64,000 nucleotides of DNA from Streptomyces spiramyceticus (GTDB lineage Bacteria > Actinomycetota > Actinomycetes > Streptomycetales > Streptomycetaceae): positions 509,001 to 573,000 of the forward strand of contig NZ_JARBAX010000001.1 in NCBI RefSeq assembly GCF_028807635.1, in the 5' to 3' direction. Each line of letters starts with the position of its first letter. Positions within the stretch are counted from its first letter, which is position 1. Of this stretch, positions 1 to 11,457 are shown piece after piece. The position numbers and the translations under genes are program-made. Under the pieces are notes generated by a model. That model saw nothing but the letters and a program-made list of their open reading frames with translations, was not told the DNA's origin and searched no databases.

Positions 1-782
1 AGCAGAAGGTGGTGCGGGGTGACCTCGGCGGTGACGTTCCAGCCCTTGGACTTGGCCCAGCGGACGATCTCGACCGAGCCTGCGGTCGACAGGTGGCAGA
101 TGTGCACGCGCGAGCCGACGTGGGCGGCGAGGAGGACATCGCGGGCGATGATCGACTCCTCGGCGACGGCCGGCCAGCCGCCCAGACCCAGCTCCGAGGA
201 GACGATGCCCTCGTTCATCTGGGCGCCCTCGGTCAGGCGGGGCTCCTGGGCGTGCTGCGCGACGACGCCGTCGAAGGCCTTCACGTACTCCAGGGCGCGG
301 CGCATGATCACGGCGTCGTCGACGCACTTGCCGTCGTCGGAGAAGACCTTCACACCGGCGGCGGAGTCGTGCATGGCGCCGAGCTCGGCGAGCTTCTTGC
401 CCTCCAGGCCGACGGTGACGGCGCCGACGGGCTGGACGTCGCAGTAGCCGGACTGCTTGCCGAGGCGCCAGACCTGCTCGACGACGCCGGCGGTGTCGGC
501 GACGGGGAAGGTGTTGGCCATGGCGTGTACGGCGGTGAAGCCCCCGACGGCCGCCGCCTTGGTGCCGGTCAGGACGGTCTCGGAATCCTCGCGGCCGGGC
601 TCGCGCAGGTGGGTGTGCAGGTCGACGAGGCCGGGCAGCAGGACCTTGCCCTCGCCCTCGACGACGGTCGCGCCTTCGGCGCTCAGACCGGCTCCGACCG
701 TGGCGATCGTCTCGCCGTCGATCAGTACGTCCTGGGGCTCGCCGCCCAGCACCTTCGCGCCGCGAATAAGGATCTTGCTCAT
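1..782 (-). CDS. pyrC: dihydroorotase, N-terminal part (cut by window edge)
   Basis: Dihydroorotase cyclises N-carbamoyl-aspartate to dihydroorotate, the third step of UMP synthesis, in the cytosol. Only the first 260 codons are here; the C-terminal half lies beyond base 1. The protein starts MSKILIRGAKV, the usual amidohydrolase N-terminal strand, and shows the metal-binding motif HTHLREPG near residue 56. The ATG lies only two bases after the pyrB stop, so the two are probably translationally coupled within pyrR-pyrB-pyrC. Nothing odd is visible in the part present. Confidence 0.95.
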   Translation of the reverse strand, partial: MSKILIRGAKVLGGEPQDVLIDGETIATVGAGLSAEGATVVEGEGKVLLPGLVDLHTHLREPGREDSETVLTGTKAAAVGGFTAVHAMANTFPVADTAGVVEQVWRLGKQSGYCDVQPVGAVTVGLEGKKLAELGAMHDSAAGVKVFSDDGKCVDDAVIMRRALEYVKAFDGVVAQHAQEPRLTEGAQMNEGIVSSELGLGGWPAVAEESIIARDVLLAAHVGSRVHICHLSTAGSVEIVRWAKSKGWNVTAEVTPHHLL

Positions 783-784
783 GG

Positions 785-1789
785 TTACTTGGTCTCCTCG
801 GTGCGGGCGTGGTTGGAGCCGGGGGTGGCGCTGGGGCTGATGGCGGGCTCGTTGCCGCCCAGAAGCAGATACAGGACGGCCATCCGGGTCGAGACACCGT
901 TGGCGACCTGCTCGACGGCCGTGCAGCGGTCGGAGTCCGCGACCTGCGCGGTGATCTCCATGCCTCGGTTCATCGGGCCGGGGTGCATGACGATGGCGTG
1001 CCCGGGCATCCGGGCCATGCGGTCGCCGTCCAGGCCGTAGCGGCGCGAGTACTCGCGCTCGGTCGGGAAGAAGGCGGCGTTCATTCGCTCGCGCTGCACA
1101 CGCAGCATCATCACCGCGTCTGACTTCGGCAGCACCTCGTCGAGGTCGTACGAGACCTCGCAGGGCCAGTGCTCGACGCCGATCGGGACCAGGGTGGGCG
1201 GCGCGACGAGCGTCACCTCGGCGCCGAGGGTGTGCAGCAGGTGGACGTTGGAGCGGGCGACGCGGCTGTGCAGTACGTCGCCGACGATCGTGATGCGGCG
1301 CCCGTCGAGGTCGCGCCCTATGCCGGCGTCCGCGCCGACCAGACGGCGGCGCATCGTGAAGGCATCGAGCAGCGCCTGGGTGGGGTGCTCGTGCGTGCCG
1401 TCGCCCGCGTTGACGACCGCGCCGTCGATCCAGCCGGACGTGGCGAGGCGGTACGGGGCGCCGGAGGCGTGGTGACGGATGACGACGGCGTCGGCGCCCA
1501 TCGCCTCCAGGGTCAGCGCGGTGTCCTTGAGCGACTCGCCCTTGGAGACGGACGAGCCCTTGGCGGAGAAGTTGATGACGTCGGCGGAGAGGCGCTTGGC
1601 GGCGGCCTCGAAAGAGATGCGGGTCCGGGTCGAGTCCTCGAAGAAGAGGTTGACGACGGTTCGTCCGCGCAGGGTCGGCAGCTTCTTGATCGGCCGGTCG
1701 GCCACGCGGGCCATCTCCTCGGCGGTGTCGAGGATCAGCACGGCATCGTCGCGGGTGAGGTCGGCGGCCGAGATGAGGTGGCGCTTCAT
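785..1789 (-). CDS. pyrB: aspartate carbamoyltransferase catalytic subunit
   Basis: Condenses carbamoyl phosphate with aspartate, the committed step of pyrimidine synthesis. The 334-residue product has the usual length of the catalytic chain. It shows the carbamoyl-phosphate motif FFEDSTRTR, the KGES loop, and HPTQALLD for aspartate-side contacts. The ATG start ([11 protein letters not shown]) has GGAGCACC just upstream. No regulatory-chain gene (pyrI) is adjacent, as expected for actinobacteria. It sits between pyrR and pyrC on the same strand; about 100 bases separate it from pyrR, in which I see no terminator. Confidence 0.97.
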   Translation of the reverse strand: MKRHLISAADLTRDDAVLILDTAEEMARVADRPIKKLPTLRGRTVVNLFFEDSTRTRISFEAAAKRLSADVINFSAKGSSVSKGESLKDTALTLEAMGADAVVIRHHASGAPYRLATSGWIDGAVVNAGDGTHEHPTQALLDAFTMRRRLVGADAGIGRDLDGRRITIVGDVLHSRVARSNVHLLHTLGAEVTLVAPPTLVPIGVEHWPCEVSYDLDEVLPKSDAVMMLRVQRERMNAAFFPTEREYSRRYGLDGDRMARMPGHAIVMHPGPMNRGMEITAQVADSDRCTAVEQVANGVSTRMAVLYLLLGGNEPAISPSATPGSNHARTEETK

Positions 1790-1889
1790 CTGGTGCTCCG
1801 TGGTTCGTGAAGGGGCGCTGGTGTGAAGGCGGGCAGGGCAGGCTCGGGTACGGGCCCGGTCTCGCTCTTCGGGTCCGTACGGGAAAGCG

Positions 1890-2489
<600 letters not shown>

Positions 2490-2560
2490 TCACGGGACGG
2501 ACCTTAAAGGACGTCGGAATTGCGTCGTCAACGGTACCAGTACGTTTCCCGGGTCTTGCA

Positions 2561-2582
2561 GCCACCCCTCGGAAGGGGTGGC
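2561..2582. other. perfect 9-bp hairpin between pyrR and bldD
   Basis: The sequence gccacccct-cgga-aggggtggc is a perfect nine-pair inverted repeat with a four-base loop. On the minus strand (pyrR side) the loop reads UCCG, which fits the stable UNCG tetraloop class. It lies about 100 bases upstream of the pyrR start and just upstream of the bldD -35 box. There is no U run, so it is not a typical terminator. It could be part of a pyr leader or a DNA-level site; the role is unknown. Confidence 0.5.
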
Positions 2583-2597
2583 CCGGACTCATTCGGC

Positions 2598-2627
2598 TTG
2601 ACGCACCCAAGTAACGCTGCGTAACCT
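2598..2627 (+). promoter_or_regulatory. candidate bldD promoter (-35 TTGACG, -10 TAACCT)
   Basis: TTGACG at 2598-2603 and TAACCT at 2622-2627 are separated by 18 bases, a good match to a housekeeping sigma-70-type promoter in Streptomyces (TANNNT at -10). It lies about 60 bases upstream of the bldD start. A BldD-box match covers the spacer and part of the -10, consistent with negative autoregulation. Confidence 0.65.
2611..2625 (+). promoter_or_regulatory. BldD operator, box 1
   Basis: gtaacgctgcgtaac fits every constrained position of the BldD consensus nTnACnC(A/T)GnGTnAn, which I recall from published ChIP work. It overlaps the -10 of the bldD promoter, so bound BldD would block RNA polymerase. 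BldD binds as a dimer stabilised by tetrameric cyclic di-GMP. Confidence 0.8.
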
Positions 2628-2640
2628 CACAGTGAGTTAC
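2626..2640 (+). promoter_or_regulatory. BldD operator, box 2, abutting box 1
   Basis: ctcacagtgagttac follows box 1 with no gap and matches the BldD consensus at all constrained positions but one (G for C at position 7). Its centre contains the palindrome TCACAGTGA. Two adjoining boxes suggest cooperative binding or a longer protected region. Confidence 0.65.
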
Positions 2641-2687
2641 CAGCCGCGCGGCGGAGCCGCACGTATTCACAGCGTCCGGGGAGCCAT

Positions 2688-3188
2688 ATGTCCAGCGAAT
2701 ACGCAAAACAGCTCGGGGCCAAGCTCCGCGCCATCCGCACCCAGCAGGGCCTTTCCCTTCACGGTGTCGAGGAGAAGTCCCAGGGCCGCTGGAAAGCCGT
2801 CGTGGTCGGCTCCTACGAGCGCGGCGACCGCGCTGTGACCGTACAGCGCCTCGCCGAGCTGGCGGACTTCTACGGTGTCCCCGTGCAGGAGCTCCTGCCC
2901 GGTACGACGCCCGGTGGCGCCGCCGAGCCGCCGCCGAAGCTCCGTCTGGACCTGGAGCGCCTCGCCCATGTCCCGGCCGAGAAGGCGGGCCCGCTCCAGC
3001 GCTACGCCGCGACGATCCAGTCGCAGCGCGGCGACTACAACGGCAAGGTGCTGTCGATCCGCCAGGACGACCTGCGCACTCTGGCCGTCATTTACGACCA
3101 GTCGCCCTCGGTCCTGACCGAGCAGCTCATCAGCTGGGGCGTGCTGGACGCGGACGCGCGCCGCGCAGTTGCCCACGAGGACATCTGA
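2688..3188 (+). CDS. bldD: BldD, master regulator of Streptomyces development
   Basis: DNA-binding protein that represses sporulation genes during vegetative growth when dimerised by cyclic di-GMP. The 166-residue product has an N-terminal XRE-type helix-turn-helix (about residues 5-75, with LGAKLRAIRTQQGLSL and SYERGDRAVTVQRLAEL). The C-terminal domain (about 80-166) contains the RQDD and RxD-type signatures used for c-di-GMP binding. The length equals that of the known protein. It diverges from pyrR, its promoter carries two BldD boxes, and a strong terminator follows. The start is ATG, MSSEYAKQLGAK. Confidence 0.97.
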   Translation: MSSEYAKQLGAKLRAIRTQQGLSLHGVEEKSQGRWKAVVVGSYERGDRAVTVQRLAELADFYGVPVQELLPGTTPGGAAEPPPKLRLDLERLAHVPAEKAGPLQRYAATIQSQRGDYNGKVLSIRQDDLRTLAVIYDQSPSVLTEQLISWGVLDADARRAVAHEDI

Positions 3189-3208
3189 GCAACGCAGCAG
3201 AAACGTAA

Positions 3209-3257
3209 CGCCGGGGTCGGCGGAAGCTTTCGGGCTTCCGTCGGCCCCGGCGTTTTT
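3209..3257 (+). terminator. bldD rho-independent terminator
   Basis: A 19-base stem (3209-3227 with 3234-3252, a few wobble or mismatched pairs) around a short TTTCGG-containing loop is followed by TTTTT at 3253-3257. It sits 20 bases after the bldD stop. Confidence 0.85.
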
Positions 3258-3304
3258 CTGTCCTGAGGCTTTCCGCGGCGGCTCCGCATGCGGCGGGCAC
3301 GGCA

Positions 3305-3344
3305 AAGGGCCCGGGGCACGCTCTGAAGCATGCCCCGGGCCCTT
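3305..3344 (-). terminator. hairpin downstream of nusB
   Basis: aagggcccggggca at 3305-3318 pairs with tgccccgggccctt at 3331-3344. It lies about 40 bases downstream of the nusB stop, in the convergent gap with bldD. The U tract on the minus strand is only TTT, so it probably works in the Streptomyces manner as a strong GC stem. Confidence 0.65.
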
Positions 3345-3384
3345 GAGCCGTAAGCCCTTGAGCTGTGATACGCAGAGCCGGTGG

Positions 3385-3813
3385 CTAGTCGCGACGCAGA
3401 CTCGGCTTGAGGTCCTTGAAGCGGCCCAGCAGGCCGTTCACGAAGGACGGGGAGTCGTCGGTGGAGAACTCCTTGGCGAGTTGCACCGCCTCGTCGATCA
3501 CCACCGCGTCGGGAGTCTCGTCCACCCACACCAGCTCGTACGCGCCGAGCCGCAGGATGTTGCGGTCGACGACCGGCATCCGGTCGATGGTCCAGTCGAC
3601 CGCGTAGGTCGCGATGAGGTCCTCGATGCGGTCCGCGTGGTCCGCGTACCCCTCGACGAGCTGCATCGTGTACTCGCTCACCGGCGGCTGCCGGGTGTCG
3701 GTCCGGGAATGCCGCATCCAGTCCGCGAGGACCGTCTGCACGGACTCACCGCGCTGGTCGGCCTCGAAGAGGATCTGGAAGGCGCGCTTACGCGCCGTGT
3801 TCCGGGCAGCCAC
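3385..3813 (-). CDS. nusB: transcription antitermination factor NusB
   Basis: Binds boxA RNA together with S10 (NusE) in rRNA antitermination. The 142-residue all-helical protein starts with ARKRAFQILFEAD and contains the C-terminal motif ILRLGAYELVW, both family hallmarks; DEAVQLAKEFS and FVNGLLGR also fit. It starts with GTG two bases after the efp stop, giving an efp-nusB operon, the usual actinobacterial arrangement. Confidence 0.96.
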   Translation of the reverse strand: MAARNTARKRAFQILFEADQRGESVQTVLADWMRHSRTDTRQPPVSEYTMQLVEGYADHADRIEDLIATYAVDWTIDRMPVVDRNILRLGAYELVWVDETPDAVVIDEAVQLAKEFSTDDSPSFVNGLLGRFKDLKPSLRRD

Positions 3814-3815
3814 GG

Positions 3816-4382
3816 TTAGCTGTTCACCCGGCCGAGGTACTCGCCGGAGCGGGTGTCGACCTTGATCTTCTCACCGGTGGTGATGAAGAGCGGGACGCCG
3901 ATCTCGTAGCCCGTTTCGAGCTTGGCGGGCTTGGAGCCACCGGTGGAGCGGTCGCCCTGGACGCCGGGCTCGGTGTACTCGATGACCAGCTCGACGGCAG
4001 CGGGGAGCTCGATGTAGAGGGGGCTGCCCTCGTACATCGCGACGCTGGCCTCGAAGCCCTCGAGCAGGAAGCGGGCGGCGTCGCCGACGACCTCGGGGGT
4101 GACGTAGATCTGGTCGTACGTGTCCATGTCCATGAACACGAAGCTGTCGCCGTCCTTGAACGAGAACTGCATGTCGCGCTTGTCGATGTTCGCCGTCTCG
4201 ACCTTCACGCCGGCGTTGAAGGTCTTGTCGACGACCTTGCCGGAGAGAACGTTCTTGAGCTTGGTGCGCACAAAGGCAGGGCCCTTGCCGGGCTTGACGT
4301 GCTGGAACTCGACGACGGACCAGAGCTGGCCCCCGTCGAGCTTGAGCACCAGGCCGTTCTTGAGGTCGTTCGTGGAAGCCAC
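3816..4382 (-). CDS. efp: elongation factor P
   Basis: EF-P relieves ribosome stalling at polyproline, relevant here because several neighbouring proteins have proline-rich segments. It has 188 residues, the normal length, with a KOW-like domain I and two OB domains. The domain I tip loop reads KPGKGPAF, with the lysine that contacts the peptidyl-tRNA CCA end. No EpmA, EarP or YmfI modification gene is visible nearby. Start GTG ([10 protein letters not shown]) with AGGAG upstream. It leads the efp-nusB pair. Confidence 0.96.
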   Translation of the reverse strand: MASTNDLKNGLVLKLDGGQLWSVVEFQHVKPGKGPAFVRTKLKNVLSGKVVDKTFNAGVKVETANIDKRDMQFSFKDGDSFVFMDMDTYDQIYVTPEVVGDAARFLLEGFEASVAMYEGSPLYIELPAAVELVIEYTEPGVQGDRSTGGSKPAKLETGYEIGVPLFITTGEKIKVDTRSGEYLGRVNS

Positions 4383-4452
4383 GGTTGCGGAATCTCCTGG
4401 ACTGAAGGCTGGTGGGGCTGGTGGAACCTCGGGGTCGCGATGCGGCACTTGG

Positions 4453-5559
4453 CTACAACGCGAGCAGCTCCTTGGTCGTAATGGTGAGTAGCTCGGGTCC
4501 GCCGTCCGCCTCGGGGCGCACGACGAGCGTGTCATCGATCCTGACACCGCCCCGGCCCGGGAGGTGGACCCCCGGTTCGACGGTGACCGGCACGCAGGCG
4601 TCCAGTTTACCCATGGCCGCAGGTGCCAGCTGCGGGTCCTCCTCCATTTCGAGTCCGACACCGTGTCCGGTCCGGGGTGCGAGGCCCTCGCCGTGGCCCG
4701 CGGCGTCCAGTACGTGGCGTGCGGCGCGGTCGACTTCGCGGTACTCGACGCCGGGGGCGAGAGCCTCCCTGCCCGCCCTCTGAGCGGCGAAAACGAGGTC
4801 GTACAGCTCGATCTGCCAGTCTGCGGGCGTAGTGCCGATCACGAACGTACGGCCGATCTCGCACCGGTAGCCGCGGTAATTGGCGCCGAGGCAGACCGAG
4901 AGAAAGTCACCCTCCTCGACTCGTCGGTCGGAGGGCCTGTGCCGGCTCAGACCCGAGTTCGGCCCCGTGGCCACCGAGGTGGGGAATGCGGTGCCGTCGG
5001 CGCCGTGGTCGACCAGGCGGCGTTCCAGCTCCAGCGCGAGGTGCCGTTCGGTCCTTCCGACCAGGATCGATTCGAGCAGCTCACCCAGCGCCTGGTCGGT
5101 GATCTCGGCGGAGATCCGCAAGCACGCGATCTCGTCCTCGTCCTTGACGATCCGCAGCTGTTCGACGGCGCCCGCGAGGTCGTTCAGGCGCAGTCCCGGT
5201 GCGACCGAGCTCAGCGCGCGGTGTCTGGCGACGGTCAGGTGGTGTTCCTCGACGGCGAGCGATGCGGCGCCGGACGCCGCGACGAGATCGGCCGCGGCGA
5301 CGACGGTGTCGCCGCCGGGAACCGGCAGGACCTTGACCCGCAGCTGTTCGTCCGGGCGGCCGTCCAGGGGGTCGGTGGCTGCCGTACGCGGGCAGAGCAG
5401 TGCGTCCTCGCCGGGGCCGACCAGCAGCACCGAGCCGGGCGGCGCCCCGCCCGCGAGATAGCGGACGTTGGCCGGACGGGAAACCAGTGCGGCGGCGCTG
5501 CCGGAAGCGGCGCACCGGTCGCGCAGCCGTCCGCGGCGGACCGCATACAGCTCTGACAT
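4453..5559 (-). CDS. M24 (aminopeptidase P-fold) protein with altered metal site
   Basis: The 368-residue product has an N-terminal creatinase-like domain (about 1-130) and a C-terminal pita-bread domain (about 140-368) of the Xaa-Pro aminopeptidase family. Family members bind two metals through Asp, Asp, His, Glu, Glu. Aligned by eye, the two Asp positions are Cys223 ([10 protein letters not shown]) and Glu234 (RCEIGRTF), His299 is kept (GHGVG), Glu328 is kept (TVEPG), and the last Glu is Asp342 (RIDDT). The second catalytic His is Glu306. It may therefore be inactive or use a different metal. It lies upstream of efp on the same strand. Confidence 0.88.
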   Translation of the reverse strand: MSELYAVRRGRLRDRCAASGSAAALVSRPANVRYLAGGAPPGSVLLVGPGEDALLCPRTAATDPLDGRPDEQLRVKVLPVPGGDTVVAAADLVAASGAASLAVEEHHLTVARHRALSSVAPGLRLNDLAGAVEQLRIVKDEDEIACLRISAEITDQALGELLESILVGRTERHLALELERRLVDHGADGTAFPTSVATGPNSGLSRHRPSDRRVEEGDFLSVCLGANYRGYRCEIGRTFVIGTTPADWQIELYDLVFAAQRAGREALAPGVEYREVDRAARHVLDAAGHGEGLAPRTGHGVGLEMEEDPQLAPAAMGKLDACVPVTVEPGVHLPGRGGVRIDDTLVVRPEADGGPELLTITTKELLAL

Positions 5560-5644
5560 GTTTCGAGCGTACGAGCGGCGCCGCGGCCCGGCAGTACGAG
5601 CGCGTCCGACCGAGCCGCAGCATGGAGGGGCCGGGGCGGGGGGC

Positions 5645-6829
5645 CTACCAGGCCGGCGGGCTCGCGATGGAGCGTGCCAGCACCTCGTCCAGGACGCGGG
5701 CCGTGGTCGGCACGTCGTACTGCGAGTTGTCGATGATCGGCAGCCCCGAGCCGTACCAGCCGGCCATCCGGCCGTGGATACGGGCGACCTCCTCGTCCGA
5801 CAGGCGGCGGTTCCCGCTGCGCTGGGCATTGCGCTCCAGCACGATCTCCAGGCCGGGGAGGATGACGACGGGCAGCAGCCCGGGACCGACGTGACGCTTC
5901 CAGCCGCCGAGCCCGACGACGGGACGGTCCGGGAAGACGGCGTCGTCGACGATGCACGATATGCCGTTGGCGAGGAAGTTACGGGCGGAGAAGCCGCAGG
6001 TGCGGCGGGCGAGCCGGTACTGGGCCTCGGACTGGTCGTTCCAGCCGGACTGGGGGTCGGCGAACCCGGAGCAGATCCATTCGCGTACGTCGTCGAGGCT
6101 GATGTGCGCGGTCGGCACCCGGCGGTGCTGTGCCCAGTACTTGGCGACGGTCGTTTTGCCCGCGCCCGCCGGCCCGATGAGCAGCACGGCCAGCGTCGTA
6201 CTGCCGGTGTCGGTCGGCGCGGCGGCCGGCGGTGGCGCCGGAAGCGCAACGGGCCCGCCGGGAGGCAGCTGGATGTGCCCGGTGGTGTCCCGGGGCGGCG
6301 CCCCCTGAACATGCTGCGAAGCGGCCCCGCCCCAGCCGGAACCTTGGGCATGCCCTTGCGCGCCGCCACCAAGGCCCGTCCCAGAGCCGTGGGTGGCCTG
6401 TGGGGCGTGCGGTACGTGGGGTGCCTGGGGTGCTTGTGGTGCCTGCGGAGGCGCGGGGTGGCCACCGGGGTGCGGGGCGCCGTGGGCGGCTCCTGGGGCC
6501 TGCGGGGGGCCCTGGGGCGCAGGTGGCCCGTCAGAGTGTGGGGCACCGTAAGCGGGATGCGAGGCGGCGCCGGAGGCCTGCAGAGGCCTGTGGGGAGCCG
6601 GTGGTCCGGCGGGCTGCGGGGCTGCTCCGTGCTGGGCGTCGGGAGCGGTGCCCTCGACCTGCGAGTGCCTTTGAGGCGCCGGCGCCGTTGACCCTGTGCC
6701 GTACTGGCCGCCGGAAGTGGCTCCTGGGGCCTGCGGGGCCGGTGGCCCAGCGGGGTTCTGGGTGGGCTGCGCCCAAGCGGTGCCGGGCTGGTGGGGTGGT
6801 GGCAGCGGAGCCCCCACTGCGTGCTGCAT
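5645..6829 (-). CDS. P-loop ATP/GTP-binding protein with long Pro/Ala/Gln/Gly-rich N-terminus
   Basis: A 394-residue protein in two parts. Residues 1 to about 205 are low complexity, rich in P, A, G, H and Q, with repeated APQAP-like units, and are probably disordered. Residues about 210-394 form a kinase-like P-loop domain of AAA_33 type: Walker A GPAGAGKTT (219-227), then HISLDDVREWICSG and SCIVDDAVFP. Such domains phosphorylate small molecules or RNA ends, but the substrate is unknown. ATG start with GGAG upstream. It is followed on the same strand by the M24-like gene. The whole first half would need EF-P for smooth translation. Confidence 0.8.
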   Translation of the reverse strand: MQHAVGAPLPPPHQPGTAWAQPTQNPAGPPAPQAPGATSGGQYGTGSTAPAPQRHSQVEGTAPDAQHGAAPQPAGPPAPHRPLQASGAASHPAYGAPHSDGPPAPQGPPQAPGAAHGAPHPGGHPAPPQAPQAPQAPHVPHAPQATHGSGTGLGGGAQGHAQGSGWGGAASQHVQGAPPRDTTGHIQLPPGGPVALPAPPPAAAPTDTGSTTLAVLLIGPAGAGKTTVAKYWAQHRRVPTAHISLDDVREWICSGFADPQSGWNDQSEAQYRLARRTCGFSARNFLANGISCIVDDAVFPDRPVVGLGGWKRHVGPGLLPVVILPGLEIVLERNAQRSGNRRLSDEEVARIHGRMAGWYGSGLPIIDNSQYDVPTTARVLDEVLARSIASPPAW

Positions 6830-6952
6830 CCGGTGCCACTCCGTCTCGTACAGGCGACTCGTGCTGGGCGGCCAGGGCGGACCGGGCCTACCGAACGGTA
6901 CCTTCCCCGCCCGCCCTACTGTGAACGGCCGGGGACGGTCCAGAGTGCCCCG

Positions 6953-8992
<2,040 letters not shown>

Positions 8993-8996
<4 letters not shown>

Positions 8997-10177
8997 CGTA
9001 CGACCAGGTTGTCGAGGTAGGACTGCACGTTGCGCCGGGTCTCACCCACGCTGTCGCCGCCGAACTTCTCTGCGACCGCGTCCGCGAGGACCAGCGCGAC
9101 CATCGCCTCGGCCACGATCCCGGCGGCGGGCACGGCGCACACGTCGGAGCGCTGGTGGTGCGCGGCGGCGACCTCGCCGGTGACGACGTCGATGGTGGCG
9201 AGCGCTCGCGGCACGGTCGCGATGGGCTTCATCGCCGCCCGTACGCGCAGCAGTTCACCGGTGGACATGCCGCCCTCGGTGCCGCCGGCCCGCCCAGTGG
9301 TGCGGCGTACGCCGTCCTCGGTCGGGACGATCTCGTCGTGCGCCTTGGAACCCGGCACCCTGGCCAGGTCGAAGCCGTCGCCGACCTCGACGCCCTTGAT
9401 GGCCTGGATGCCCATGAGGGCGGCGGCCAGCCGGGCATCGAGCCTGCGGTCCCAGTGCACGAACGACCCCAGCCCGACGGGCACGTTGTACGCCAGCACC
9501 TCGACGACGCCACCGAGAGTGTCGCCGTCCTTGTGGGCCTGGTCGATCTCCGCGACCATCGCCTTCGACGCGTCCGCGTCCAGGCAGCGCACCGGGTCCT
9601 CGTCCAGCCGCGCCTCGTCGGCGGGCACGGGCAGCACGCCGTACGGCGCCTTGGCGGCGGCCAGCTCCACGACGTGCGACACGATCTCGACACCGGTGGT
9701 CTGCTTCAGGTACGAACGGGCCACCGTGCCCAGCGCGACCCTCGCTGCGGTCTCCCGCGCGCTCGCCCGCTCCAACACCGGCCGCGCCTCGTCCAGCGCG
9801 TACTTCTGCATGCCCGCGAGGTCGGCGTGGCCGGGGCGCGGACGGGTCAGCGGGGCGTTACGGGCCAGCTTGGCGAGCTCGTCGGGGTCGACCGGGTCGG
9901 CCGACATGACCTGCTCCCACTTGGGCCACTCCGTGTTGCCCACCATGATCGCGACGGGGCCGCCCATGGTCAGACCGTGGCGTACGCCGCCGAGGAAGGT
10001 GACCTCGTCCTTCTCGAACTTCATGCGCGCACCGCGCCCGTAGCCGAGCCGCCGCCGGGCGAGCGCGTCCGCCACCATCTCCGTGGTGATGGGGACGCCG
10101 GAGGGAAGACCCTCCAGCGTCGCGACGAGTGCGGGTCCGTGGGACTCCCCCGCCGTCAGCCAACGCAACCTGCTCAA
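8993..10177 (-). CDS. aroC: chorismate synthase
   Basis: FMN-dependent conversion of EPSP to chorismate, the branch point for aromatic amino acids, folate and many secondary metabolites. It has 394 residues, the normal length. The N-terminal signature is [14 protein letters not shown], followed by [13 protein letters not shown] and RPGHADL. I chose the TTG start because GAGGAG lies six bases upstream and [14 protein letters not shown] is the conserved beginning. It is the first gene of the overlapping aroC-aroK-aroB-aroQ chain. Confidence 0.96.
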
Positions 10178-10325
10178 CGGTGCTCCTCGATGCTCGCGCC
10201 TGGGTCTGGATCGGCGCGGCCGGGTGCGCGGCCCTGGCCCGCCACCACTGATCCTCCCACGACCGGGCACCGATCCGGCCGCCGGTCCAGCAATCGGACG
10301 ACGTCAGCCCCGACGTCTGTCGACG

Positions 10326-10592
10326 TCAGCGCCGGTCGCCGTCGCCGGGCGCGTACGAGCCGAGGTAGTCGGCGCCGCGTCCCTGGCCATACTGCGCGGC
10401 GGCGTGGACGGGCCGCCCGGAGCGCACCGCACGCCGGTACTCGATCTTCCGCTTGATCTTCACGGCCCAGCTCGCCAGGACCACGACCACGACCAGCACG
10501 ATGAACGTGACCTGGACCCAGTCGGGCATGAAGGTCAGCAGACCGTCCAGAATCTTGCCGGCGCCGGCGGCTTGTGGCAGGCCGGATTCCAT
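10326..10592 (-). CDS. small single-pass membrane protein
   Basis: An 88-residue protein with one clear hydrophobic helix (about residues 25-46, VQVTFIVLVVVVVLASWAV) followed by a basic segment KIKRKIEYRR, which suggests N-out/C-in topology. The tail ends GADYLGSYAPGDGDRR. ATG start with GGGGGAGA upstream. It lies between aroE and aroC on the same strand. The family appears Streptomyces-specific; function not recognised. Confidence 0.8.
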   Translation of the reverse strand: MESGLPQAAGAGKILDGLLTFMPDWVQVTFIVLVVVVVLASWAVKIKRKIEYRRAVRSGRPVHAAAQYGQGRGADYLGSYAPGDGDRR

Positions 10593-10629
10593 GGATGTTC
10601 TCCCCCCTCAGGTGTTCGACCGGCAGACC

Positions 10630-11457
10630 CTATCGGGCGGCCAGCGCCTGCTCCCCGGCCCCCCTCATAACGGCGAGCGGCGCGGCGGCGCAGCCCGTCA
10701 TCTGCTCCACCTGGAGCACCGCCTGGTGCACGAGCAGGTCGAGCCCGCCGACGACCGAGCCGCCGTGCGCCGACCAGGCGGCGGCGAGTGCGGTGGGCCA
10801 CGGCTCGTACAGCACGTCGAAGAGCGTGCCGGGCCGCTCGGGCACCGCCTCGGCGAGGGAATCGGTGGTGCCGGCGGGGGTGGTGGCGATGACGAGCGGT
10901 GCGTCGAACGCCCGCTCCGCCTCCGCCCAGTCGGCGATGCGCACGTCGACCCCGAGCCGCTCGCCCCACTGCCGCATCTCGTTGCCGCGGGCCGCAGTGC
11001 GTACGTACGCGGTGACCGGGCCCGTACAGAGGCGGGAGAGCGCGGCGAGCGCCGACGAGGCGGTGGCACCGGCGCCGAGGACGGCGGCGGAGGCGACCTT
11101 CTCGACGCCGCGCTCGCGCAGGGCGGCGATCATGCCGGGGATGTCGGTGTTGTCGCCGATGCGCCGGCCGTCCTCGGTGAAGACGACCGTGTTCACCGCC
11201 TCGACGGAAGCCGCCGTATCGCTGATCTCGTCGAGCAGCGGGATGACGGCGCGCTTGAGCGGCATGGTCAGCGAGAGGCCGGCCCAGGACGCGTCGATCT
11301 TCTCGAAGAAGCGGGGCAGGGCGGCCTCGTCCACCTCGAAGCGGTCGTACGACCAGTTGGTCAGGCCCAGTTCCTCGTACGCGGCGCGGTGCAGGACAGG
11401 TGAGAGCGAGTGGGCGATGGGCGACCCGAGTACGGCTGCCCGGCGTGCCTCAGTCAC
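10630..11457 (-). CDS. aroE: shikimate dehydrogenase
   Basis: NADPH-dependent reduction of 3-dehydroshikimate to shikimate. The substrate-binding motif GSPIAHSLSPVLHRAA is at the N-terminus, then SLTMPLK with the catalytic Lys, NTDIPG, and the nucleotide loop LGAGATASS. I prefer the GTG at 11457, with AGGGA just upstream, over an ATG at 11472 that lacks a well-placed ribosome site; the latter would add five residues. Either way the start lies inside the end of mltG, so aroE is coupled to mltG. Confidence 0.94.
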   Translation of the reverse strand: MTEARRAAVLGSPIAHSLSPVLHRAAYEELGLTNWSYDRFEVDEAALPRFFEKIDASWAGLSLTMPLKRAVIPLLDEISDTAASVEAVNTVVFTEDGRRIGDNTDIPGMIAALRERGVEKVASAAVLGAGATASSALAALSRLCTGPVTAYVRTAARGNEMRQWGERLGVDVRIADWAEAERAFDAPLVIATTPAGTTDSLAEAVPERPGTLFDVLYEPWPTALAAAWSAHGGSVVGGLDLLVHQAVLQVEQMTGCAAAPLAVMRGAGEQALAAR

